Below are positions 24,797 to 33,427 of a stretch of 64,000 nt of DNA, piece by piece. This DNA is from Desulfovibrio sp. G11 (GTDB lineage Bacteria; Desulfobacterota; Desulfovibrionia; Desulfovibrionales; Desulfovibrionaceae). The stretch covers positions 310,001-374,000 of the forward strand of contig NZ_LT984798.1 of NCBI RefSeq assembly GCF_900243745.1, written 5' to 3'. The notes below the pieces were generated by a model. The model was not told the DNA's origin. It saw nothing but the letters and a program-made list of their open reading frames with translations, and made no database searches. How positions within the stretch are numbered: the first letter of the stretch is position 1; every line of letters starts with the position of its first letter. The position numbers were made by a program, and so were the translations under genes.

Positions 24797-26887
24797 TCAG
24801 GCCTGCTTCATGCTGGCAATAAGGTCGCCCAGGCGGTTGGCCTGCTGCGCCAGTTCTTCTACCGCGCTGGATGCCTCATTCATGGCCTGGGCCGTCTGCC
24901 CGGCCATATCATTGACCTGCACAATGGACTGATTGATTTCCTCACTGGCGGCGGACTGCTCTTCACTGGCCGTGGCAATGGCCCTCACCTGGTCTGCCGT
25001 GGTTTCCACATTGCTGACGATCTGGCGCAGGGCATCGCCGGACTGGCTGGCAAATCCTGTGGCGGTTTCAATTTCTTCCACTGCCTTGTCCATGCCGCTC
25101 ACACTTTTGGCGGTACTTTCCTGAATGGCATTGATGGCGTTGCCCACATCCTGGGTGGAAGCCATAGTTTTTTCCGCCAGCTTGCGCACCTCATCAGCCA
25201 CCACGGCAAAGCCGCGTCCGGCGTCTCCGGCCCGGGCGGCCTCGATGGCCGCATTGAGCGCCAGCAGGTTGGTCTGGTCCGCAATGTCGGAGATGACGCC
25301 CATAATGCGGTTAATGGCCTGGGCGTGCTCGTTCAACTGGTTCATGTCTTCCTTGAGTACCAGAGAAACCTTATGTACCTGATCAATGCTTTGCAGAGCC
25401 TGGCGCACGATCTGCGCGCCGTTTTCCGCATTACCCCTGGTTTCATCAGACATGCCCGACGCCAGAGAAGCGTTGCCCGCCACCTCACGCACGGTGGAGT
25501 TCATCTCGTTCATGGCTGTGGCCGCCTCGCTCAGGCGGGCCGCCGACTCGGCAGACATATGGTTTGACTGGCCGATGCGAGCCGTAAGCTGGTTGGATGC
25601 CGAAGAAATGATAGTGACCACTTCCTCCAGCTGCCCGGCCGCCGCCAGCATGCCGTCACGCCGGGCGCTTTCTGCCTGCTGGCGGGCAAATTCGGCCTGC
25701 TCCGTGGCTGCCTGGGCGCGCTGGGTCTGTTCCTCGGCCTCGGCGCTCTTCTGATTGGCGGTTTCAATCATGTTTTGCAGGTTGTGGACCATGTTGAGAA
25801 GCGAATTGCGCAGCTCCGCCAGTTCGCCGTAAAAATCGCGCGCGTCAAGATGTGCCTCAAGGTTCCCCTGAGCGATCTTGTCCGCGGCTTCCACGATAAG
25901 CCGCAGCGGGCGGTTGATGGAGCGTACAATATACCAGGCCACCGCCAGCATGACGAGGGCGATGACAGCGTAAATAATAGAAACAGAGCGTATGGCCTCG
26001 TTGGTCTCTGCAAAAATTTCACTTTCGTCCTGAATAACGGCGATCTTCCAGCCAAGGCTGGTTGTGAGCACGTTGGCCCGCACCGGTATGTCCTTTATGC
26101 GGGTAAGCACAATGCCTGACTGGGTTTTGAACAGATGCTCCAGTCCGGGGCTCTGGATGTCCTTGCCGATGATTTTACCGGTAAGTTCCTTGTCCTTGGG
26201 GTCACAGATGATGCGACCCGTGTTTTCCACAAGCAGGAAATAGCCTGTCCTGCCGAAATTCATGGCCTCGAATTTTTCCGAAAGTCCGTTAAGGGAAACA
26301 TCAACGCCCAGCACCCCGCGAAAAACACCATTGCGATCGCGCAGGCTGTGCGTGACGGGAGCCACCAGTTCGCCGGAAATGGAAAGATAACTGTCTGACA
26401 GCCCAACGGCCTTGCCAGAATTCATGCGGCTCACATACCAGGCGCGCCTGGAGGTATCAAAACCCGCAGGAACGGGACCGTCGGCCATGGATGAACCATA
26501 GCTGCCATCAGGATAGCCCACATACACTTCAACATAGGACGGATTTGCCTTGGCCAGCCTGAAAAGGGGCTGACCGGCGCGGGCCGCTTCCGGGGCCAGG
26601 GCCGAACGTTTATAGGCATTTTCGGTGGACGTGTTTTTATAGTTGGGAAACGTGTTTTCCCCGTCTATGAGCAGTTCATCCGCAGCCAGAAAGGCAAGAT
26701 TACGTTCTGCTTCGTTAATAAAACCTTCTACATAGCTGCCCATGAGATGTAATTGCTCTCCGGAGGCCGTCAGATACGACTCTTCGGCAGTGTTGCGCAT
26801 CTTACTTGTCACATAGGGTATGGTTCCACCGGCCATGATGGCTATCGTCAGCAAGAAACCAAGTATCACCCGCACCTTGATGGTCAT
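24797..26887 (-). CDS. Methyl-accepting chemotaxis protein with Cache sensor
   Basis: A 696-residue transmembrane chemoreceptor. Layout: TM1 about 7-28; periplasmic double-Cache ligand domain about 35-300 (with [20 protein letters not shown] and [10 protein letters not shown], typical of amino-acid or small-molecule Cache domains); TM2 about 303-323; HAMP about 324-376; and a coiled-coil signalling domain whose tip is [20 protein letters not shown] followed by [20 protein letters not shown]. There is no C-terminal CheR-binding pentapeptide. AGGAGGAA lies just before the ATG. The ligand is unknown. No che genes are nearby. Confidence 0.93.
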   Translation of the reverse strand: MTIKVRVILGFLLTIAIMAGGTIPYVTSKMRNTAEESYLTASGEQLHLMGSYVEGFINEAERNLAFLAADELLIDGENTFPNYKNTSTENAYKRSALAPEAARAGQPLFRLAKANPSYVEVYVGYPDGSYGSSMADGPVPAGFDTSRRAWYVSRMNSGKAVGLSDSYLSISGELVAPVTHSLRDRNGVFRGVLGVDVSLNGLSEKFEAMNFGRTGYFLLVENTGRIICDPKDKELTGKIIGKDIQSPGLEHLFKTQSGIVLTRIKDIPVRANVLTTSLGWKIAVIQDESEIFAETNEAIRSVSIIYAVIALVMLAVAWYIVRSINRPLRLIVEAADKIAQGNLEAHLDARDFYGELAELRNSLLNMVHNLQNMIETANQKSAEAEEQTQRAQAATEQAEFARQQAESARRDGMLAAAGQLEEVVTIISSASNQLTARIGQSNHMSAESAARLSEAATAMNEMNSTVREVAGNASLASGMSDETRGNAENGAQIVRQALQSIDQVHKVSLVLKEDMNQLNEHAQAINRIMGVISDIADQTNLLALNAAIEAARAGDAGRGFAVVADEVRKLAEKTMASTQDVGNAINAIQESTAKSVSGMDKAVEEIETATGFASQSGDALRQIVSNVETTADQVRAIATASEEQSAASEEINQSIVQVNDMAGQTAQAMNEASSAVEELAQQANRLGDLIASMKQA

Positions 26888-27361
26888 AGACAGTTCCTCC
26901 TCTGCCTGTGCTCCTTTCAGGCAGGCTGGCAGCGTCCCTTTTTGCCGTATGCTTTCGCCATTTTCTACAACTGCTCTCTCTTTACTGAGATCGTCCGGCT
27001 GCTCCGTTTCTTAAGCTGGTACATAGAAAAAAGAATTTTAAATAGATTTTTATATTATGAAATAGGTGAGCACTTTAGAGCCACCCCCATACCGTTGCTG
27101 TTCGTCCAAACAATTCGTGCTATATTTACCTGTAAAAACGAATAGTAGTTGAAACAAACTACTAAAAAACCGCTATTGCCCGGCATGGCTGGATATGCAG
27201 TGCAGCGCGTTTTTCCTGATCAGATGGGCGGGTAGACCTGCTGTTTCCGGTTTATATAAAGAAAAAAGACGGTTGACCTGATGCAAAGAGCACTGTACCT
27301 AATTTACAGTCATTCCTTTTAACAATAAAAACCACTGCCCGCCCATAAACACGGAGCCTGC
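26888..27361. other. Divergent intergenic region
   Basis: 474 bases between the chemoreceptor (minus) and the FUSC-like gene (plus), with an AT-rich centre (about 27010-27180). It should hold both promoters. TTGACC at 27272 is a possible -35 for the plus gene, but no convincing -10 follows. No gene seen. Confidence 0.35.
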
Positions 27362-28378
27362 ATGCCCACTCCCACTCCTCGCCGCGACCTCGTGGTCCGG
27401 GGCATACTTTACATGCTGGCCATGGCTATTCCCACCAGTGTCAGCCTGATCTGCAACGAGCCGGAAGTGCTTGTGCTGGGTGCTCTGGGGGCCTTGTTCG
27501 CCCTCTTTATCGCTCCCCGCTACAAACCGTTGCCGCGCACGCTCTGCATCGGCGCCGGGGGGCTGCTCGTTTGCATGGCCGGCGCGGTGGGTGTGTTTAC
27601 CCAGGGCAACAACAATCTTGCCCTTATACCGCTGGTCATGTTCAGTTGGCTGGCCGCCCTGCCCCGGCCTGATCAGGCCTACCTCAGCCTTGTTTTTAAA
27701 AATATGGGAACAGCAGCCCTGCTGACCCATTTCGGCATGACCAGTTCCATCAGTGCAGCCGCCATCTACATGACCGGTCTTGCCCTGGGGGCAACCCTGA
27801 GCGTGCTGGGCATACGGTTCGGCAGCGGACAGGGCAGCGGCGCAAGCCCTTTTGAAGAATTCAAGGCGTTCAAGCACGGGGCTGTCAACAATCCGCTGTT
27901 CGGCATGGCCGTTCCCGCTACGGTACTTTTGTGTACCCTGGCCGCAGGCGGCCTGCACTTCAGCCATCCGGCCTGGGTGGGGCTGACTGTTCTCTTTGTC
28001 ATGCACAGTGACGGCGCCACCGAACTACGCCGCATACGCGACCGCGCCCTGGGAACAGTGGTCGGTGTCATTGCTGCCGCCCCCCTTGTATTCTACATAT
28101 CATCCCCCCTTCCACTTGCTGCCTGCGTGTTCTGCGCCGCCCTTTTCATCCCTTACGCACAACGCGGGCACTATATGCTCTTCAGTTTTATCATTACTCT
28201 TATCGTGCTGCTGCTGATCGATATGGCCACATTGCGCATGGGGGGTGATATTTCACTGCTGCGGTGGCGGCTGCTTGATACCATCCTGGCCTGTGGAGGA
28301 GTGCTTATTTCCAACCTCATATTAAGACTTATAGCTTCCCGGCTTAACAGAAATAAAAAACTTGAAAACACCGTATAA
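27362..28378 (+). CDS. FUSC-family (aromatic acid exporter-like) membrane protein
   Basis: A 338-residue protein made almost wholly of hydrophobic helices in two similar halves (about 12-150 and 185-325). The second half carries WVGLTVLFVMHSD...RRIRDRALGTVVGVIAAAPLVF, the hallmark (R-x-R-x2-GT-x2-G) of the fusaric-acid-resistance/aromatic-acid exporter superfamily, FUSC. Full-length AaeB-type exporters are about twice as long and carry cytoplasmic domains that this protein lacks. It is probably an inner-membrane efflux component. No periplasmic adaptor or outer-membrane partner is adjacent. Confidence 0.6.
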   Translation: MPTPTPRRDLVVRGILYMLAMAIPTSVSLICNEPEVLVLGALGALFALFIAPRYKPLPRTLCIGAGGLLVCMAGAVGVFTQGNNNLALIPLVMFSWLAALPRPDQAYLSLVFKNMGTAALLTHFGMTSSISAAAIYMTGLALGATLSVLGIRFGSGQGSGASPFEEFKAFKHGAVNNPLFGMAVPATVLLCTLAAGGLHFSHPAWVGLTVLFVMHSDGATELRRIRDRALGTVVGVIAAAPLVFYISSPLPLAACVFCAALFIPYAQRGHYMLFSFIITLIVLLLIDMATLRMGGDISLLRWRLLDTILACGGVLISNLILRLIASRLNRNKKLENTV

Positions 28379-28639
28379 ATATAGCGCATCCACTTCTTGG
28401 CATTATTTAATATCCATTTAATATTGTTGAAAAACAATATATAAACTAAAAATTTATAAAATTATTGCACTCAACACTCAAGGCTGATACGCTATCCATA
28501 TGCATTGCCGCCGCCAGCCCTGCCGCTTTGGCTGCCTGACGGTATTTCAAACAAAAACCGCCTCCCATATGAACGGAGCGAACCGGGGCCGCCGCATGCA
28601 CACCCATCAGGGAAGCAATGCCGGCCAGCGAGGTACGCC

Positions 28640-29329
28640 ATGCCAGAAGAAACAGACTTTACGAAAACCCTGCACCGCCTTATGCAGGCCATGAATGCTT
28701 CCAATGATGCAGAACTGGCCCGCGCCCTGGGTATTACCCCGCAGTCCATCAGCGGCGCACGCAAGCGCGGTGAAGTGCCGCCCGCCTGGGTACAGGCCAG
28801 CGCCGCTGCAACCGGAGTGAATGCCCACTGGCTGTTTTTCGGCAGTGGGCCAATGCGGCTTCCCGAAGCTGCCGAAGGCGAATTGCCGTCCATGCATGGC
28901 GATTGCGAAGCGGATCTTATACATGTTCCCCTGGCTGAAGCCCGTCTTTCTGCGGGTACGGGCAGCCTGGAAGTCAGCGAGCGTAGTGAAGACAGCTACG
29001 CCTTCAGGGGCGACTTTTTACGCCGCAAGGGCAATCCCCGGCGCATGGTGCTCATGCGCGTCTCCGGCGACAGCATGGTTCCGGAAATTTTTGACAATGA
29101 CCTTGTGCTGCTGGACAAGGGGCAAACTGAAATCAGCCCGGGTCGCCTTTATGCCGTGGGCTTTGAAGACGCCATCTATATAAAGCGCATTGACAAGGTT
29201 CCCGGCAAAATTATCCTGCATAGCGTCAATCCCGCCTACCCCCCGGTAAGCCTGGACCTGCGCGGCGACCTTGCCGACCAGTTCAGGGTTATCGGCCGAG
29301 TGCTCTGGTCAGGCCGCGAATACCGTTAG
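28640..29329 (+). CDS. CI/LexA-like repressor: HTH domain plus S24 autopeptidase
   Basis: A 229-residue transcription factor. The N-terminal DNA-binding domain (about 1-65, AELARALGITPQSISGARKRGEVPPAWV) is the phage-CI-repressor helix-turn-helix type. The C-terminal half is an S24 peptidase with the catalytic serine in RVSGDSMVPEIF and a lysine in YIKRI. A likely self-cleavage Ala-Gly lies in RLSAGTGS. Such proteins cut themselves when RecA filaments form or another signal appears. The ATG at 28640 has GAGG seven bases before it. A longer reading to 28505 has no support. No phage genes flank it, so its targets are probably chromosomal. Confidence 0.85.
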   Translation: MPEETDFTKTLHRLMQAMNASNDAELARALGITPQSISGARKRGEVPPAWVQASAAATGVNAHWLFFGSGPMRLPEAAEGELPSMHGDCEADLIHVPLAEARLSAGTGSLEVSERSEDSYAFRGDFLRRKGNPRRMVLMRVSGDSMVPEIFDNDLVLLDKGQTEISPGRLYAVGFEDAIYIKRIDKVPGKIILHSVNPAYPPVSLDLRGDLADQFRVIGRVLWSGREYR

Positions 29330-29687
29330 GGGTTTTCACATCTGAAATGCCCGCGGGATGTAGGCACAAAGCCTGCCGCAAAACAGATACCGGCCGTTGC
29401 CGCCGCAAGCAACGGTCCCAGGCGATAAACGTGTCAGGGCAGTTTTTCTGTACCCCGCTCTGGCGGCTCACGGGCAGGCGTCCGCATTGGAATCGCCAGT
29501 TTCACAGTGCGTTCTGGCGCCTGGATGGCGCAGTGCGCATTGGGTAAGTATTGCGAATCCACCTGCGCAAAGATAAAATGCTCCAGATGGCAAAGATGCC
29601 GCCGCAGGCGCGCCTCAACCTATTGCGCCGCCCTGGGGCTGCGAGTACACTGCGCGCAATACGGTCTTTTCCAGTAAGGAGTACAGG
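29330..29687. other. Intergenic region, nothing recognised
   Basis: 358 bases between the S24 repressor and the LprI-like gene. No gene, strong hairpin or repeat is apparent. The LprI-like gene has AAGGAG directly upstream of its ATG. Confidence 0.3.
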
Positions 29688-30233
29688 ATGTTGCAAGGTC
29701 GTTTGAATCTTTTTGGCGTCATACTGCCCATCATGGCCATTCTGACTCTGCTGTCTTTTCCTTTCAGCGCCTTCAGCGCGGAAAAATCCGCAGAAAAACA
29801 GTCGATTCCGGCAAGCGGCCAGCCCGGCAGCCCCCATGAGATGGAAAGCCGTGCGGAATCTCAGGAAAAAGATCTGGATGATGAGACCCCGGCGCCGGTC
29901 GACAGGCTTTTCAGCCCCAGCTACCAGGCGTGCATGGACAGTGCCGCGGGTGTAACCACGGACATGCAGGACTGCATCAATGCAGAACTGGAACGGCTTG
30001 AAAAAATTATCGCCGTGCGACAGATTGCCCTGCCCCCTGTGCTCGGTGAAGAGAGAAGCAAATCACTGCGCGAAACCCTCGCGGCATGGGACGCCATGCG
30101 CAAGAGCGGCTCTGCAGCCATGTACGACCCCGACGGCGGCACACTGTCACCGCTCATGGCTTCCTTATGGTATCTGGAGCAAACCGCGCGCATGGCGCAA
30201 TGGATGAACGCTCTGGGGGAAAGCCCCGAATAA
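29688..30233 (+). CDS. Exported LprI/DUF1311-like protein
   Basis: A 181-residue exported protein with a hydrophobic signal segment (residues 8-30, ending SAFSAEKS). The middle part has the spaced cysteines and acidic helix of the LprI_N/DUF1311 group: YQACMDSAAGVTTDMQDCINAELERLEKII. In mycobacteria LprI inhibits lysozyme. In other bacteria these domains are mostly uncharacterised envelope proteins. A role as a lysozyme inhibitor here is only a family-based guess. Single gene with its own ribosome site (AAGGAG). Confidence 0.6.
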   Translation: MLQGRLNLFGVILPIMAILTLLSFPFSAFSAEKSAEKQSIPASGQPGSPHEMESRAESQEKDLDDETPAPVDRLFSPSYQACMDSAAGVTTDMQDCINAELERLEKIIAVRQIALPPVLGEERSKSLRETLAAWDAMRKSGSAAMYDPDGGTLSPLMASLWYLEQTARMAQWMNALGESPE

Positions 30234-30459
30234 GCGGAAAATTTCTTTTGGCACGATGAGCGCCTGAAAGATGCTCGTCGTCTTCATTTGTGCGGCCTCG
30301 CAGAGCAGGTCAGCTTTTACATTTCTCTGGTGACTGCGCGAACAGCCGCCCGCCGTAAAAGCGCAATGTATTTACCCGGTCGATACCGGATACGCCGGTT
30401 TTGCGTGGCCGGCAGTTGTGGTGTGCAGACAGGATTTACAGCGCCATCCGGGGGCGGCC

Positions 30460-31800
30460 TCAAAGGCCGCCGTCCAGAGAGCGGTCACCCGCAGCCTGAC
30501 CGGAGGCCGCGGGCGCTTGTGCCAGGGGAAGGCTCAGGCAGAAAACTGCCCCGCCTTGCTGGCTGTTGGCGGCGGAGAGTTCGCCGCCACGCGCGTGCGC
30601 CAGCGAGCGGGCAACGGCAAGGCCGAGACCCGCATAGCGGCCCATGTGGGATTGTACGGCAGTTCCGGGGCGCATGGCACTGCCGCTGGTATGGCTGTCA
30701 TGGTATTGGTCATGACAGCCGAATCCGCCTTGAAGGGCACGCGAACTGAAAAATGGTTCAAAAATATGGGGCAGGATGTCCGGTTCAATGCCGGGGCCGC
30801 TGTCGGCAACGAGCAGATCGTACCAGCTCCTTCCCTGTCCGTCACGTCTCAGCCTGGCCGAGACCTGCACCAATCCACCATGAGGCATGGCATCCAGAGC
30901 ATTTTCAAATAGATGCAGAAATATCTGCCGCAATTCCGGGGCCGAACCCCAAGGGCGCGGAGCAGCGCTGCCCGCCTCTTCCGCCGCCTCCGCAGCAGCT
31001 TCCCCGAGAGCGCCCGGCGCAGCAGTTTCCTGTGCAGCAGCTTCATGGCCCGGGAACACATACGCGCCGGAAAGATCCACCTGGCAGCGCAGACCTGCCG
31101 CTTCAATCCTGTGGCGCAGCAGATCAAGGCTTTCATCAATAACCGCAGCCACATCCAGCGGCCCGGTGCGCGCATCCAGCCCATGCCCCACCATGAGCAG
31201 CTTACGCGTTATTTCCCGCACGCGCAGACTCTGGGCGCGAATGGTATTGACGGCTTCGCGCATTTCGTCCACATCAGCCAGGGCCTGAGCCTCCGGTTCA
31301 TCCAGGCAATCGCGGATAAGCCCGGCGGCCTGCATCATGATGTTAAGGGGATTATTCACCTCATGGGCCACCCCTTCGGCAACCCGCCCCAGACTGCGCC
31401 AGCGCGCGGCTTCGGCAAGGCGGGCCGCCTCTTGCCGGGCTGCGGCCCGCTCCCGCGCCTTGCGGCATTCTTCAAGCACCTGCTCAATATCCGCGGGCTT
31501 GGAGAGCCAGTTCAGCGCTCCCCGCCGCATGGCCTGCACAGCTTTGCCCATATCTGCGGAACCCGAAAGCATGACCACATCCGTCTGTGCATATTGCTCG
31601 CGCAAAAGCTTGAGCAGGGCAACGCCGTCCATACCGGGCAGGCCCACATCAAGAAACACCAGTTCCGCGGGCCATGCCTGCAGGATGGACAAAGCCTCAC
31701 GCGCATCGCGGGCGGTGCGCGCATCCATGCCGCGCAGGCTCAGGCGCTGGGCCAAAGGCCCGGCAAAGGCTGATTCGTCATCCACAACAAGCACGCGCAT
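30460..31800 (-). CDS. Soluble receiver-histidine kinase hybrid
   Basis: A 446-residue cytoplasmic protein. It has an N-terminal receiver (VLVVDDE, phospho-acceptor D51 in FLDVGLPG, conserved SKP lysine near 101-102), a short coiled coil, a HisKA dimerisation domain with H146 (GVAHEVNNPLN) and an HATPase domain with N box (HLFENALDA), G1 box (DSGPGI), F box (FEPFF) and G2 box (GLGLAVA). A segment of about 33 residues between F and G2 (355-388) is foreign to the family. It is encoded around a perfect DNA palindrome (30693-30720) and contains CHDQYHDSH. An Ala/Glu-rich insert (about 252-285) precedes the N box. ATG at 31800 with AAAGGGGA. Last gene of the TauE operon. Confidence 0.88.
   Translation of the reverse strand: MRVLVVDDESAFAGPLAQRLSLRGMDARTARDAREALSILQAWPAELVFLDVGLPGMDGVALLKLLREQYAQTDVVMLSGSADMGKAVQAMRRGALNWLSKPADIEQVLEECRKARERAAARQEAARLAEAARWRSLGRVAEGVAHEVNNPLNIMMQAAGLIRDCLDEPEAQALADVDEMREAVNTIRAQSLRVREITRKLLMVGHGLDARTGPLDVAAVIDESLDLLRHRIEAAGLRCQVDLSGAYVFPGHEAAAQETAAPGALGEAAAEAAEEAGSAAPRPWGSAPELRQIFLHLFENALDAMPHGGLVQVSARLRRDGQGRSWYDLLVADSGPGIEPDILPHIFEPFFSSRALQGGFGCHDQYHDSHTSGSAMRPGTAVQSHMGRYAGLGLAVARSLAHARGGELSAANSQQGGAVFCLSLPLAQAPAASGQAAGDRSLDGGL
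30693..30720. repeat. Palindrome inside the kinase ATP-lid insertion
   Basis: GGCTGTCATG and CATGACAGCC form a perfect 10-bp inverted repeat with an eight-base loop. It lies in frame within the kinase gene exactly where the protein has an extra segment compared with the family. Confidence 0.65.
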
Positions 31801-31839
31801 GGCGTTCCCCTTTCTGCAGTACAACCCGCTGGGCGCTGT

Positions 31840-32313
31840 TTATTTTTCGTGTTCCTGCAGGATATCCTTTTCTTTCATCACATCGCGCGCGGATTCAAAG
31901 TCGCCGCCTTCAGCCAGCGACACCGCCACCATGGCGTTTTCCAGCTTGTCGCGATAGGCCATGCGGATGCTGCCAAGCAGCTCATCAATATCCATAGGCT
32001 TGCGGAGAAAATTATACGCGCCCATGCGGTAGGCGGTCTGTTCCTCGGCATCCCCCCCGTGGCCGGTCAGGATGATGACCTGCACCTGAGGGTTGCTCTT
32101 CTTTACATTGCGCAGCACCTCAAAGCCGTCCATGCCCGGCATGCGCAGGTCAAGCACGATGACATCCGTGGGCTGATCCACGGCTTTGAGCGCCTCGGGG
32201 CCGTCATAAGCCACGCGGGCGGCAAAACCACGCATGGCCAGACGTTCGGCCAGCGTGTCCACAAACTGCCTTTCATCGTCCACCAGCAGAATCTTGATGT
32301 CTTCCTTGGTCAT
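31840..32313 (-). CDS. Stand-alone response regulator receiver
   Basis: A 157-residue protein: one receiver domain with ILLVDDE (acidic pair), acceptor Asp in VLDLRMPGMDG (about D56), ILTGHG and the KPMD lysine. A 30-residue tail rich in acidic and basic residues follows, with no DNA-binding or enzymatic output. It probably acts as a phosphate shuttle or protein-protein switch. It lies in the seven-gene minus-strand operon between the histidine phosphotransfer-like gene and the hybrid kinase. Confidence 0.9.
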   Translation of the reverse strand: MTKEDIKILLVDDERQFVDTLAERLAMRGFAARVAYDGPEALKAVDQPTDVIVLDLRMPGMDGFEVLRNVKKSNPQVQVIILTGHGGDAEEQTAYRMGAYNFLRKPMDIDELLGSIRMAYRDKLENAMVAVSLAEGGDFESARDVMKEKDILQEHEK

Positions 32314-32352
32314 GAAAAACTCCTTGGAGGTCCGGACTATACCCGGAGCCGG

Positions 32353-33030
32353 TTATACCGCATCTGAATCGCAGACGGAAAGTGAAAGGAAAAAACGCGG
32401 TTCCGCTTCGCGCCAAGGCATAAGCGCCGCCCGCCAACCGGGGCGCATGCCGCTGAGCAGAGGACTGCCCGTCATGGCTGCCAGGGCCAGTTCCCGATTG
32501 CCACCTTCCAGCACTTCCACCACAATACCTTCTTCTTTCTGACGCCGCCCGGCAGTAAAGCGCAGACGTATCTGGCCGCCCACCGAAGCGCAGAGATCGA
32601 AAATTTCAAGCAAGGCGCGCAACACATCCATAGGCGGCACGGCCGCCCATACCGGTTCGGCGCTCTCGCCGCTTGCCAGACCTATCTGGGCCGCGCGAGC
32701 CTGCCGCGCGGCCAGCAGGCAAAAACTGCGGCACACCCTGACGAGATCGCATGGGCCTGCGTGTTCGCCGCTGTCAGCGCCGCCCGACTGGGCCAGATAA
32801 TCCATAGCTTCAGACAGCGCCGCGCCCTGCCCCACAGAACGCTGCACCTCTGCCAGGGCAGCTTCCAGCCGCTGCGGTCCTGCCGCAGAGCCGCTGCCGC
32901 CGGCGGAGGAAGACGCAAGGGCGGCCAGATCCTGCGCAAGCCCGGCAGATTCACGGATTACGGCCAGAACATTGCGCATATCGTGCACTGCCGAGGCCAG
33001 CAGGCGGGCCGTACACTGACTGACATTCAT
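32353..33030 (-). CDS. Degenerate histidine kinase / phosphotransferase-like protein
   Basis: A 225-residue protein beginning with a HisKA-like H box (SAVHDMRNVLAVIRESAGLAQDL, H16). The C-terminal half has the spacing of an HATPase domain but no recognisable N, G1 or G2 box; the N-box position reads VLRALLEIFDLCASVGG. It therefore cannot bind ATP in the usual way and may act like ChpT, a dimeric phosphotransferase with a pseudo-ATPase fold. Its ATG overlaps the stop of the receiver gene upstream (ATGTCATGAATG arrangement), so the two are translationally coupled and probably interact. Confidence 0.6.
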   Translation of the reverse strand: MNVSQCTARLLASAVHDMRNVLAVIRESAGLAQDLAALASSSAGGSGSAAGPQRLEAALAEVQRSVGQGAALSEAMDYLAQSGGADSGEHAGPCDLVRVCRSFCLLAARQARAAQIGLASGESAEPVWAAVPPMDVLRALLEIFDLCASVGGQIRLRFTAGRRQKEEGIVVEVLEGGNRELALAAMTGSPLLSGMRPGWRAALMPWREAEPRFFLSLSVCDSDAV

Positions 33031-33425
33031 GACATGTCTCCCCCGCGGGAGGCTGCCTCGCGCCCTTCACGGCATGCGGACTCCAGCGTTTCAAGAAAAG
33101 TGTTGAAGCTTAACGGCTTTGTCAGGCAGGCATAGGCCTGGCTTACGGGCGAAAGCCCCGTGTCGTCCACGGCCGCGTGCCCGGTAAGCAGCAGCACGGG
33201 CAGATCGGGCTGCACGTTCTTGAGGCGGTGCAGCACTTCATCACCGGGCAGACCGGGCATGAGAAGATCAAGCACCACCACATCGGGCATATCTTCTACA
33301 GCGGCGCGCAGGGCCGCCAGGCCGTCGTAAACCACGCGCACGCTGTGCCCGCGCAGTTCAAGCCTTTCGGCCAGAGTTTCCACAAAATCCTTTTCGTCAT
33401 CAGCCAGCAGTATGCGCAAAGCCAT
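33027..33425 (-). CDS. Stand-alone response regulator receiver
   Basis: A 132-residue single receiver domain: ILLADDE, phospho-acceptor in VLDLLMPGLPG (about D53), LLTGHA and the TKP lysine. No output domain. It starts two bases after the sensor kinase stop and overlaps the downstream phosphotransferase-like gene by four bases. The likely flow is sensor kinase to this receiver to the H-box protein. Confidence 0.9.
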   Translation of the reverse strand: MALRILLADDEKDFVETLAERLELRGHSVRVVYDGLAALRAAVEDMPDVVVLDLLMPGLPGDEVLHRLKNVQPDLPVLLLTGHAAVDDTGLSPVSQAYACLTKPLSFNTFLETLESACREGREAASRGGDMS

Positions 33426-33427
33426 TA

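Noticed and set aside
28505-29329. Prophage remnant suggested by the CI-like repressor
   Set aside because: No integrase, excisionase, structural gene or attachment repeat is found in the flanking 10 kb.
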